This document shows positions 1 through 10,170 of a stretch of DNA of 64,000 bases, piece by piece; the stretch's first letter is position 1, and every line of letters begins with the position of its first letter. Position numbers and translations under genes: made by a program. Origin of the DNA: Musa acuminata AAA Group (Eukaryota > Streptophyta > Magnoliopsida > Zingiberales > Musaceae); assembly GCF_036884655.1 (NCBI RefSeq), contig NC_088348.1:28923501-28987500 (forward strand). The letters are read 5' to 3'. The notes under the pieces were generated by a model. That model was not told the DNA's origin. It did no database searches and worked only from the letters and a program-made list of their open reading frames with translations.

Positions 1-152
1 ATGGCCTCACAGTCGTGGAGAAACATGTCACTTTCAAGACAGATGAAGAGGAAGCTGCAATTGAAGAAAGCAGCATACAGAATTTAGCATGTCAATTCAA
101 CTGTGTGGATCAGCTTGAGCATCAATACAGAAGAATCCTTTCCTATCTCTGA
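1..152 (+). CDS. Possible C-terminal exon of an unidentified gene (partial)
   Basis: A frame with codons starting at position 3 stays open for 49 codons and stops at TGA 150-152. It reads GLTVVEKHVTFKTDEEEA at the start and ends in DQLEHQYRRILSYL. The composition (an acidic stretch followed by an aromatic and basic tail) looks protein-like. No splice acceptor is visible because the window starts inside it. I do not recognise the family. An open frame of this length could arise by chance, so this is a weak call based on position and composition only. Confidence 0.35.
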   Translation, partial: GLTVVEKHVTFKTDEEEAAIEESSIQNLACQFNCVDQLEHQYRRILSYL

Positions 153-304
153 TCATTTGGTACTTCAGCCTATAAACAATCACCATGTCAATTAATCTGC
201 GATCTCTACTGATTAATATCCTTTTCTTTTCTCCTCTGTTTAGTTTTTGAGGCCAAGTGGTGGCTTTGCTTTCTTTTTCTTCTAAGGCTCAAAGATTATA
301 CATA

Positions 305-340
305 TACATACATACATACATACATACATACATACATACA

Positions 341-420
<80 letters not shown>

Positions 421-469
421 TGTATGTATGTATGTATGTATGTATGTATGTATGTATGTATGTATGTAT
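305..469. repeat. Palindromic compound microsatellite (TACA)n(TA)n(TGTA)n
   Basis: About 66 bases of TACA repeats (305-370) run into about 24 bases of TA (368-393) and then about 77 bases of TGTA repeats to 469. TGTA is the reverse complement of TACA, so the whole tract is one long inverted repeat. Short open frames across it are artefacts of the repeat. Confidence 0.95.
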
Positions 470-3400
470 TATGGTGAGGCATCAACATCCATGCGTGGTG
501 ACTGCATCTTCTGTTAGCTGAAGCAAAAGGGGAATTGGAATAGATGTTAGGTAGCAAGTAGCTGGATTTGACTGTCTTCAACCTTGTGCCATGCTTGTTT
601 TACTTGTAAAGAACAGCATGTCAGGATCATGGAGAAATTATAGTAGCCAGTGGATGACAGATAACTATCAGAAATGTGTAGTTATTGATGTTGGAAAAAC
701 TGTTCTTAATGTAAATGGATGATCTTTGGGACTGCAGAAGGAACTTTCATAGTGAATGCTGGTTGAGAAATGAAAATAAAGATATAAGTGAGAGCACTGC
801 TTATTTTCTACTCTTTTAGATTAGTCATAATTTCTTTCCACTGAATCATCAAACAGTGGTTGGATGCACACTATGAATAATCTCTGACTTCATATTTGGA
901 GATTTCATTCTGGTTCTGCTGGCTACACAATAGTTGGAGCCTCACTAAGTGACCTTTGTTGTGACCACAACAGTGTGTGGGGGCTGCATATGCAAGAATG
1001 ATGCAACCTCTCTAGCTTTTATCTTGACAATGTTTTGTGGAGTTAGGTAAGTCAGACACCAAAAGCAATGGCCATGAATTTTGATACATGATACAACTGT
1101 TGTCAAGGCAAAACTTTGAATGAAAGACCATGAAACAGTAGAAATTTGAAGAATCAGATCATTGGTAAACTTAAATGGAGAAAGCCAAAAGACATGGCCT
1201 TTTCTTCTTTGGACAGATCCTGAGGTCTTATTCCATTGGATCAGCCATAAATTTTGAAGCACAAGACAGTCTGCAAAACTGAAGGAAGTCAATGATGTGG
1301 CTGAGTGCCCATTGCTGACATTAGTTCAGCTACATGTCTTTTCTTTGAGAAATTTCAGCTACATGTGCCATGAAACAGCTTCATTCTTGTTTGACAATTT
1401 GAGAGCAAAATGTGGAGTGGTTCATGATCCACAAGATTCTCATGCAATTTCCACAGCCCTTCTCCTTGGCATTCATTTTTGTTGTGCTTGTGATATTACT
1501 TCTCTACCAAACTTGATCTTATTTTTACAATGGACAAGATGGAGACTAAACACAAACAGAGCTTATGTTTTTATTTGGTTTCTGAGAACACAAGAAATGT
1601 GGAGTGATGGCAAACTCAGAAACTTCACTGTTGTTGTGGTGGCATTTGATGATTTGTTGTGCAGCTTGGCCATTTTTGCATTTGGTCAAGTGGTTCATCA
1701 ATGTCCCATCAAAAAATAAAAGAGAAATTAAGTGTTCAACTCAACTGAGAAATAGAACATACTTTATCTTCCAAATGCAGGAGTTGACTATAGCTGAAAT
1801 GATCAATTTGAACTAAGGTAAAACATGTACTTCTATGTGTTAGTAGTACCACTACCAAAACAACAGAAGTGGAACATTTACTTCTATGTTTTTAGTGTAT
1901 GGTACCACTAGAGAATTGGCATGTACTAGTACATTTTAGTAGTACACTGAAGTGAAACATTTACACAGGACAGACATTCAACATCAGATTTCTCATCACC
2001 ATAACTTCCATTTTTCACACAATGAAGTCATGTTCAACCTGAGAGGGAAACCAAGCTTTCTTTCAATCTATTCCTACAGATAGGTCCATCAAGCATTTCC
2101 CTTATGGAGATGCTGTTGAGGCAAACAAAAGTGCTCAACAAGATAGCCTAATTGACAATTTGTTACTTGCTCACTGGTTTGACAATGACTTGATTAGTTA
2201 TCCTTAAGCTTTCAACTGAATGTTCTACTGGACTTAGCACTGGATGTTTCACTGTGGCAATAGACAACAGCCAAGAGATGCTTGCTTCTGCTATTGATCG
2301 GTTTGGAATCATCACTTCTGACAGAAGCTGCCACTCATCAACTTGTCTCTTTAACAGTTTGGTTACAAGCTTAAAGCTATACTTGAGACAATTACTTCTG
2401 CCTAGGTTCTGTCTGGCCCATGATTAGAGGTGTCATTGCTCAAGCAGGTTGCTTCATGAGAAGATGAACAAGTCAGCAGATCAGCTAAGCTGAACTTGCA
2501 ATCCATAGATAATTGATATTATAATTTCCAAACCTACCTGCTCCAAATGATTAAACCCTGTCAATGGAGTTATCTGCTTGATTCATATTCAGAATTATCT
2601 GAACAAACCCACCTTGTTGTCTTTCTTCCACCATTCTTATTTGACAGAAGAAAAATCTTTTGGGGACCTATCTGTCTCTATCCAGCCTCTTATTGAATTG
2701 CTTTCAAACAGCAAAGTAGGTAATGGTCAGACCAAATTGAGAAGTCTTCTTTCTCTAGTGGTATTCATAGAGGACCACCTTGCAGATATTCTAGATACAT
2801 CATCAAAGTTATACATATCTTCTCTCCCTCCTACTTGTTGTAAAAGAGTCATTTTGATTCCAATTGTAATCACAATTAGTATCTGAATTGGCTATGAAAT
2901 CAGTATCAGAATCGATATGCACTTTTTGGTGTCCAAGGGACAGTGATTAAGCTTTCACAGCATCTTACATGAAAGAAGGAACTTAAATTGTGCAGTTTAA
3001 AGCTCTTTTAGTGTTTTGAGAAAGTTTGATCAAATGAAGGTATCAAAAGTGTGAACTGAATGTTTCTCAACTGAGAAATCCAATCTACAGTCTCCATGAA
3101 CTCTGAGGTTGAACTGTCTATGTCTGCATGTTCTTAACTTGGTCCCCATGGTTTAAAGAGACAAGCAAAAGCATAGAGAACAATGATGAAAGTGTAGAAA
3201 GTGTGAGATGTAAAAGAAACCCACCAACCTTTAGAAAAGTCAACCAAACTTCATGTCCTTTACTCAGTTGTCACCTTCCACATTGCATGCTGGGATTGAA
3301 CAGTCCTGCACCTCAGATTCTCATCCTTTGGCAACCAACCATTCTCTTGGTTGCTTTCATTGCCCTGACAAAATTATCATCTTTACAAATGTTGCTTGTT

Positions 3401-3520
3401 AGAGTGAATCTTATAAAAAAAAGAGCTAATATCAAGAAATTTTCCTTCTGTTTCATCTGGAATAAGTTCAACAACATTGGATTGCTTGAAAGTAGAATCC
3501 ATGAACAAATGAAAATTATA
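470..3520. other. Non-coding interval, no gene seen
   Basis: AT-rich sequence of ordinary complexity. Open frames of 60 to 140 codons occur (for example 1297-1719 and 3128-3550), but none shows a recognisable domain or coding-like composition. At about 1850-1970 the phrase gaa(a/g)tg(g/a)aacattta recurs, a weak local duplication. No RNA gene was found. Confidence 0.5.
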
Positions 3521-3524
3521 TGGA

Positions 3525-3697
3525 GGAATAACCTTTCTTTTTCGCGCTGATTGAGGGAACAGATCAGAATTAATTCATTAAAAAAAAAAAACTACAATAG
3601 CACTAAATAGTAAATTGTTTGGAATAACCTTTCTTTTTCATCCTGATTGAAGGAGCAGATCAGAATTCATTCATAAAAAAACACTAAATAGCAAAAT
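3525..3697 (+). repeat. Imperfect direct duplication, two copies of about 80-95 bp
   Basis: Copy 1 starts at 3525 and copy 2 at 3621. Both begin GGAATAACCTTTCTTTTTC, continue through a GATTGA(A/G)GGA(A/G)CAGATCAGAATT segment and a short A-tract, and end in CACTAAATAG. They differ by point changes and by the length of the A-tract. It is a local tandem duplication with no coding content. Confidence 0.8.
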
Positions 3698-4094
3698 CTC
3701 AATTATTTGGAATTTAAATATTTAATTATAATTTTAAATGAAATCTTCTTACAATTTTCTTTTATATCTTAATAATAAGCTCACCTCATTTATTGAATGG
3801 ACTGATAAAAATATCAAATGAAAAATCAACATTGCTTTGGTGACTGATAATAAATCCTTCAAATTAAATTTAATGACTCTTTCATTTACTGATGACCCTA
3901 ATTTGTCAAACCGGTTTCCATCATTTTCACTATCTCACTATTTATTTGTTCTTTCATAGATTCTTTTACTCATTAGTCAATCTGAATTTGAATTCTCATG
4001 GTGATTAAAATTATTACATATAAGTTGAGTCCAACCCCTTCTCACTCCATTGTTTACTGACCATATGTTCTCCTCCCAAGTTTCACTCAATTAT

Positions 4095-4095
<1 letters not shown>

Positions 4096-4125
<30 letters not shown>
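4096..4125 (+). repeat. (AG)n microsatellite just upstream of the CCR4-like gene
   Basis: Fifteen AG units followed by a short TG-rich run. It lies about 210 bp before the proposed start codon, so it is in the promoter or 5' leader. AG/CT tracts are common near plant transcription starts; any regulatory role here is inference. Confidence 0.9.
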
Positions 4126-4127
<2 letters not shown>

Positions 4128-4335
4128 GTGTCTGTGTGTGTATGAAATGGTCGTTGGTCAGTGCGGGCTTCGAAGCCGTGACTGCAGCCTCCGCCCGGCC
4201 TTTCCCGTCTCTTCCACCAAACCTAACACAGCACACCACGAAGGGCGTTTCTTTGGGGACTACTGCTACAACTACTACTCCCCCACTCTCTGCGCTCCTC
4301 CAGGTTACGATGACATTCTCCACCACCATATCGCA

Positions 4336-6729
4336 ATGCCTCCTTCAAACCCCACCAAATCCCTGCCCCTCTTCCTCCTCCTCGTCTTCCTTCTCCTCCT
4401 TTGCGTCTCCACCCCGCTGTCGGTCGTCGCCTCCTCCCCCCCTTTCTCCACCCTCGCCGTCTCCCATTCCTCCAACGTCACCTTAGTCTGTGCCCTCGTG
4501 CCGTCGGCTGTCGCCTACAAGTACGACATCTGCTGCACCAGCGCCTCCAACCGGAGCCAGAGCAGGCTGTACGAATCCCCGGAGACGCCCTACGCCGCGG
4601 TCGCCGCGGGCAATGGCTTCCTTTGCGGCCTTACCGTGCCGGCCGATGGTTCCAACGCCACCATGCGGTGGTGGGCCTTCCATGAAAATGAGATCTACGA
4701 GAAGCGGGTCTACTGGGGGACGCCGCTCACGGCGCTCGCCTCCGGCGACAACCACGTCTGCGGCCTGATCGGCGGGGCGCACCGGCCTCGGTGCTGGCGG
4801 TGGGAGGAGATGCGGGTCCCCGCCGGGATGAACTTCTCCGAGATCGCCGTGGGGCGGAACTTCGTGTGCGGGCGGCTGGGATGCGGCGCCATCCGGTGCT
4901 TCGGGAACGATACGGTGGTCGTCAGGAAGGTGCCGGTCGGCAACTTCAGCATGGTCGCCGCGGGGAGCCGGCACGCCTGTGGAGTCTTCGACGATGGCCG
5001 GCTGACCTGCTGGGGCACGGGGGCTCCGGAAGTGCCTTCCGATCCCCTCGACATCGTATCCATGGCGCTGGGCGAGAGCAAGACCTGCGTCCTGCGGTCC
5101 AACGGAACCGTCCGCTGCTGGGGGGAGGGCTCTCGGCCCCCAGACTTCCTCGCCGGCGAGCAATTCATCGGGATCCAGGCGAGGGGCGATACACTCTGCG
5201 GCATTCTGATGTTCAATTTCTCGGTGGTTTGTTGGGGCAACGAGGAGTTCCGGCGCAACCACACCATGTACGGCAGGGTCCTGCCCGGGACCTGCACGCC
5301 GACCTCGATCTGCACCTGCGGGTTTCTGGCGGGTTCCGGCAACATGTGCCCTTCCGAAGAGGGCATCTGCCAGTCCTGCAAGTTCCAGCTCAGCTCCAAT
5401 TCTTCCACCAGTCCGCAACAAGCAAGCCGTGGTAGCAAGAAGAGGATTTTATTGGTGGCGGTTCTTGGATCCGTGGGATTCGGCTTGGCGTTGTTGGCCT
5501 TGTTGAGCTTCTTGGTCTCCCTTGCTCTCAAGAAGCAGAGTAATGGCTGGCTTTACGACACCGTGCAATTGGGCCGATGGAGGCGGACTGCGGCGGCGGC
5601 ACTGTCTTCGCAGATGGAGACGTTCCTCGACGGCCAGGTGGGCGGCGGGACGGTGGAAGAGTTTTCGCTACGGTTTCTCGCCAAGATCACCAACAACTTC
5701 TCGGAGGCGCACAAGATCGGGTCTGGCAGCTTCGGCGCTGTCTACCGTGCGACGCTCCCCGGCGGGCGCGACGTGGCGATCAAGCGCGCGGACGTCCCGG
5801 CGGCCGCGGCGCCGTCCACGTCGCGGCGGCACGAACAGCTTCGCCTGCGGGACGAGCATCAGCGGGAGCGCGCCTTCTACTCCGAGCTCGCTCTGTTGTC
5901 GCGCGTCAACCACAAGAACCTGCTCCGCCTGCTAGGCTTCTGCCGAGAGCGCGGGGAGCGTGTGCTGGTGTACGAGTACATGACCAACGGCACTCTGCAC
6001 GACAACCTCCACCGGCGGCCCATGACCCCGCCGTCGCCGCTGAGTTCGTGGACAGCGCGGCTGCGGCTGGCCCTCGACGCGGCGCGGGGGATCGAGTACC
6101 TGCACGCCTACGCGGTGCCGGCCATCATCCACCGCGACATCAAGTCCTCCAACATCCTGCTCGATGCGGAGTGGACGGCCAAGGTAGCCGACTTCGGGCT
6201 GTCGCTGACGAGCCCCGACGACGAGGGGAGCGTCGCCGCCGGCACGTTGGGTTACATGGACCCGGAGTACTACCGGCTGCGGCGGCTGACGGAGAAGAGC
6301 GACGTCTACAGCTTCGGGGTGGTGTTGCTGGAGCTGGTGACGGGGTGCAAGGCCATCCACCGGAGCCAGCAGGTGGCGGGGAGCGAGGAGGGGGACGAGG
6401 CGGAGGAGGCGGAGGGCAGCGCGACGCCACGGAACGTGGTGGAGATGGCGGTGCCGTACATCGAGGCGGACGACATCGCGCGGGTGATGGACAAGCGGGT
6501 GGCGCAGGCGTCGGCGGAGGAGGTGGAGGCGGTGGCGTACGTGGGGTACGTGGCGGCGGAGTGCGTGCGGGCGGAGGGGCAAGAGCGGCCGACGATGGGG
6601 GAGGTGGTGGGGGCCCTGGAGCGGGCCGTAGCGGCCTGCGGCGGCGCGTACGGCCCGGACCGGGTCGACTCCCGGTCCGAGCCGACCGGGGGACGAAGGG
6701 CGTTATCGCGTGCGCCGAGTTTTCTGTGA
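4336..6729 (+). CDS. CCR4-like: CRINKLY4-related receptor-like serine/threonine kinase (CCR3/CCR4 type)
   Basis: A single-exon gene of 797 residues. Residues 1 to about 31 form a signal peptide (MPPSNPTKSLPLFLLLVFLL). The ectodomain (about 35-365) is a cysteine-rich repeat region with recurrent CGL/CWG motifs such as RCFGN, LTCWG, VRCWG and VVCWG, typical of the crinkly/RCC1-like beta-propeller repeats of CR4 relatives. One membrane segment lies at about 370-398. The kinase domain has the glycine loop GSGSFGAVY, the VAIK lysine near 482, HRDIKSSN near 599, DFG near 619 and GTLGYMDPEYY, so all catalytic residues are present. In the family these are plasma-membrane kinases; CR4 itself controls epidermal and root stem-cell patterning, but the ligand and role of the CCR branch are less clear. 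I chose ATG 4336 because it begins the signal peptide. The frame stays open upstream to ATG 4147, giving a 63-residue extension that would bury it. GC content is very high. Confidence 0.93.
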   Translation: MPPSNPTKSLPLFLLLVFLLLLCVSTPLSVVASSPPFSTLAVSHSSNVTLVCALVPSAVAYKYDICCTSASNRSQSRLYESPETPYAAVAAGNGFLCGLTVPADGSNATMRWWAFHENEIYEKRVYWGTPLTALASGDNHVCGLIGGAHRPRCWRWEEMRVPAGMNFSEIAVGRNFVCGRLGCGAIRCFGNDTVVVRKVPVGNFSMVAAGSRHACGVFDDGRLTCWGTGAPEVPSDPLDIVSMALGESKTCVLRSNGTVRCWGEGSRPPDFLAGEQFIGIQARGDTLCGILMFNFSVVCWGNEEFRRNHTMYGRVLPGTCTPTSICTCGFLAGSGNMCPSEEGICQSCKFQLSSNSSTSPQQASRGSKKRILLVAVLGSVGFGLALLALLSFLVSLALKKQSNGWLYDTVQLGRWRRTAAAALSSQMETFLDGQVGGGTVEEFSLRFLAKITNNFSEAHKIGSGSFGAVYRATLPGGRDVAIKRADVPAAAAPSTSRRHEQLRLRDEHQRERAFYSELALLSRVNHKNLLRLLGFCRERGERVLVYEYMTNGTLHDNLHRRPMTPPSPLSSWTARLRLALDAARGIEYLHAYAVPAIIHRDIKSSNILLDAEWTAKVADFGLSLTSPDDEGSVAAGTLGYMDPEYYRLRRLTEKSDVYSFGVVLLELVTGCKAIHRSQQVAGSEEGDEAEEAEGSATPRNVVEMAVPYIEADDIARVMDKRVAQASAEEVEAVAYVGYVAAECVRAEGQERPTMGEVVGALERAVAACGGAYGPDRVDSRSEPTGGRRALSRAPSFL

Positions 6730-7773
6730 TCTGGTCAACTACAGAGAAATGGAGTGCATATTACCACACATCACAATTTATTTTTTCTTTTGCTTTTATT
6801 ATTTTCTCTTGAGTTCATATCTTCACATCACAATGTTTCTTCTTACGTTGTCTCTGATTCATCTGACAAATATCACATTCTTTTTTGTATTTGTTGTATG
6901 TTTTATTTTTCTTTTTTGTGTTCCTCAATCTTTTCTCCAGTGGTATTCATGAAAGTTGGTTGATATAAATGAAATAGTTTATAGCATTTATAAATGATAT
7001 TAGGATTTAGCATATATATATATATATAGAACTTTATTATGGGCAAATTATATTTTCAAGGTGGAGATGGAATCTGTCAAGTTGAAGACTCGAAGGGCGT
7101 AAATGATTGGCTGTGGGGTATTATTAGTTTACTTAGTTGGGTCTAAAGATGACATATGTTCGTCAAGACACCGAATGATTGGAGTCACTGATGATGACAC
7201 GGTCGGCAAAATGGCTCAATCCCAACATCAGATTGAATTAAGCTGTGATAGAATATAACAAGTTTAATCTATTATTGGCTCAAATAGAACGCGGTAGACG
7301 ATCACATTGGGACAGACAGCACATGCTATACTAATTAACCTGTTGATGATTGCCGGTTAAGAGGGACATCGGAGCGGATGGCAGCTGCCACTGCGCATGA
7401 AACATGACCTTGAGCAGCTGTCTCCACTCACATCATTGCGGTGCAACATGACAAAGGCCAGCGCAGAGGAGCTGAATGAAGCTGCACACCCGAACCAAGG
7501 AATCCTGTGGAGCATTCCTGGTTGATCTTACAGTTGATGAGTCAAAGCTGAAAACAAGCATCACACAGCATTAGCGACCCGGTAAAACGAGCAGGATGAA
7601 TCATCTACATCTCATGGATTTCAACCTGGAACCGAGTAGAGCATGCAGGAGCAGCATCCTCGGAACAAGGACAAGCAGAAGGTCCAAACTATTTGATGTT
7701 CTCCTGCTACCAATCTGGGGTTCTGGACAATAATTCATCTTTTTCTCATGAAACAAAGCTCGAGAACACCACC
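6730..7773. other. Intergenic, no gene seen
   Basis: Holds the 3' flank of the CCR4-like gene (T-rich to about 6960), a short TA run near 7013-7028, and then non-repetitive sequence up to the LTR-like element. No open frame with coding character on either strand. Confidence 0.5.
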
Positions 7774-8075
7774 TGTGATGTAATCAAATCAAATATTTGA
7801 TATTGAGATTTAAATTTTGTTTTCCTTACTTGCCATCATAATTTAGGAAATCTTAATCTACTTTCTTGTTTGTTGATATGAATTAAGGAAATAATTATTA
7901 AGTATTCCAAATATGATGATATCATATTTGTTAGTATATTAAATAAAAATAATTTATATTAAATAAATACGAAAATTAAAATTTATTTCCCTTAATAGAG
8001 GCTCACCTCCTCCTATTTAAAGGGGAGGGATCTTTCTCCTTCGTTCCTCACCTAGTCGAGCCTGGCAGCGGGAGG

Positions 8076-8133
8076 AACGAGGAGTTACACCCTGTTGACA
8101 AGAGAACGAGGAGTTACACCCTGTTGACAAGAG
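8076..8133 (+). repeat. Perfect 29-bp tandem duplication inside the LTR-like element
   Basis: The unit starting AACGAGGAGTTACACCCTGT and ending TTGACAAGAG occurs twice in a row (8076-8104 and 8105-8133) with no difference. It lies about 60 bp downstream of the TATA-like box, where an LTR transcript would start. Confidence 0.9.
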
Positions 8134-9159
8134 GTAGGTTTCCTACCTTTCTTAAAAGTTTTAGCTTTTATTTTGATTCTTTAAATGTTGAAAGTTTTAT
8201 AGTTTGAAAAATGTTTATCGATTCTTTAAATGTAAAATTTTTTTATATTAAAATAATCAATTAAAGTTTTCATAATATTCTTTGACCCATGATTAAGGTT
8301 TTTATTGTAGAATTAAATATGTAAAAAAAAAATATGTTTTATATGATATATTTTCTGTATTATAGTTTATCTTCAATCTTATTTGGATTAAAATCTTGTT
8401 AGACTAGAATATGTTATCTAAAATCTCTTTTTTGATATTCTTTGATCTGAAATTTAAAATATATTATTCTGAATGATTTAAAATATGATTAGAATATGTT
8501 GAAATTTTATGTGTTGAAAACATGATTTTTATTTGAATTTAGAAAGCTATTTCCTTGTGTTAAAACTTATCTCATAGTCCCTCTTTCAATGTCTTATGAT
8601 TTCTAGTCAAATTGAGAATGTTATTTCTTTGTATTAAAACTTTTCTCCTCATCTATCTTTTAATGCATTATTATGTTTTCATATATGTTGTTAATGGGTA
8701 TATGCTATGACTAGTCTATGGGCCAAGGCTGGGCCAGTTTTATGTAATACATGCTCAATCATGTATAATGCACATGACCAATAGATGGACTGGCTCAATC
8801 TAGCCCAATATTATTGTTGAACTTGAGCTCAAATATTGATTGAATTAAACTAGACTTGATTAGTCTAGATTAATTCAGGGTGATTCCGAATTGATTGACT
8901 TATTCAAGTTAGTTTAACCTAAATTGAACTTAATCTAGTCTAAATTATACTAGTCTAGGGTGGTTCCAGACCAGTTAAATAAGGATTAGAGATCAGTTCA
9001 GTTAGGCTCTAGTAAATCGAGTTCAATTGAATCGATTAAACTAGAGTTCAAGTCAATTGAGGGTTAATTTATATTATTTGATATTGATGATTTTTGAAAG
9101 AGATGTTTTAAATATGTTATTTCATCCCGAAATGGATATGACCAGTGTGAGATTATATT

Positions 9160-9401
9160 CCTGCCGAGAGCAGGTAGGGCGATTCCCTTCGGGGATTAGC
9201 GGGCCGTCAGACGTGGCGGTTGGACGGTTCCTCCATCCGTTGTTGGGAGGAACGTGTCCCCACTTTGGCGGGTGTGGGACACCACTCCATCCGCTGTTGG
9301 GAGTGTGATATGAGTTTGCCTCCATCCGCTGTTGGGAGAACACAAACTCATCCCGTAGGATAAAGCCTCTCCATCCGCTGTTGGGGGAGTGCTCCTTCGG
9401 G
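9160..9401 (+). repeat. Series of hairpins sharing a conserved loop
   Basis: Four copies of CTCCATCCGCTGTTGGGAG or a close variant lie at 9231-9250, 9285-9303, 9320-9338 and 9369-9389. In each, CTCC and GGAG can pair around the loop ATCCG(C/T)TGTTG. The flanking stems differ but still pair: GTTCCTCC/GGAGGAAC with GGAC/GTCC outside; CACTCC/GGAGTG; TGAGTTTG/CAAACTCA; CCCGTAGGA/TCCTTCGGG (one mismatch). Two further hairpins are CCTGC/GCAGG at 9160-9174 and GTGTCCC/GGGACAC at 9254-9282. Changed stems around a fixed loop suggest a structured RNA or DNA element. Confidence 0.7.
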
Positions 9402-9997
9402 TACTTGATATACGCCAATGGGATGATTGATTGAATTTTGATCATGTATTCATATTGATTTGACTTTTGGGGTTCCTACTCAGCGTTGCTGAATTTTCTT
9501 TGTTTTTGATTTTCAGAGCAGCCTCCCTCTAGTACTAAATCAGATTCCAGTAGAGAGCGGACCTTCCTCTACCGCTAGGTAGAGCCACTAGGATGACTCT
9601 TGAAGTTAACATCACTATGTTTACTTTTCTATTTGTAATTTGATGAATAAATGAATTGTAATAAATGGTTATAGATGATGAATAAAGTGATGTTTATTTA
9701 TTTGACTTGTGTGGAAAAAAAAAAAAAATCAGGATGTGACATGTGAAGCTCAAATCTTGAAGACGATCTTGGCTGCAGGTAGCATCAGAGACATCAGTGT
9801 TGTTAGATGACAATGACCGCGCAAAGAATGAGCTTGCACATTGTAAAATGGCAGGACCAACCTGTGGAGGGAGGAAGCTCTAACGCGTATACATGGTGGA
9901 ATATTTTTTACACAGAGTTAATATAGCCTGTAATAAATTTCAGTTCATCGATTCTGTTTGGACCCTTTGTGCCAACAAGTACTGGAAATTTGAAGTA

Positions 9998-10170
9998 CCT
10001 GGTAAGCTCCATTAGATGAGTGAGGACTGCAACATTGGCTGTTTCAACAAAGCCAAAAGGGCACTTGGAATCCGGTGAGGACATTTCCATGAGCATCTTT
10101 TACAAAACCAGGATAACCACTGCAACCAAGTGATACATAGAAGAATGTTGTAAGGCCAATTCCTAGGGAA
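9998..10170 (-). pseudogene. Relic of an amino-acid permease (AAP family)
   Basis: The minus strand from about 10165 reads IGLTTFFYVSLGCSGYPGF, then KDAHGNVLTGF, PFW and, after a one-base frameshift, ETANVAVLTHLMELTR. It lines up with the AAP signature where a membrane segment ending in GCxGYAAFGxxAPGNxLTGF is followed by EPFWLxDxANxxIVVHLxGAYQ. The frameshift, an immediate stop if unshifted, and substitutions at the usual YAAFG and GAYQ positions show decay. It ends at a GT-like donor where AAP genes often have an intron, suggesting a fragment of a genomic copy rather than a retrocopy. No other AAP exons were recognised nearby. Confidence 0.6.

Larger units (their letters stand above)
7774..9746 (+). 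mobile_element. Probable solo LTR (1963 bp) with 5-bp target duplication
   Basis: The interval 7779-9741 begins TGTAATC and ends GATGTGACA, so it has TG...CA ends. It is flanked on both sides by TGTGA (7774-7778 and 9742-9746), which fits the 5-bp target duplication of an LTR retrotransposon. Inside are a TATA-like CTATTTAAAGG near 8012, a 29-bp tandem duplication, a hairpin series, and AATAAA signals at about 9645 and 9679 before an A-run. No gag or pol coding is present, so it would be a solo LTR left by recombination. The strand follows the TATA and AATAAA order. The main doubt is that the flanks are TG-rich, so the 5-bp match could be chance. Confidence 0.55.

Noticed and set aside
257..581. 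Open frames of 86 and 99 codons across the TACA/TGTA repeat
   Set aside because: They encode only IHTYIHTY and MYVCMYVC repeats, a by-product of the microsatellite on both strands.
4483..6582. Long open frames on the minus strand and other plus frames inside the CCR4-like gene
   Set aside because: High GC keeps stops rare; they overlap a gene with complete kinase motifs and have no domains of their own.
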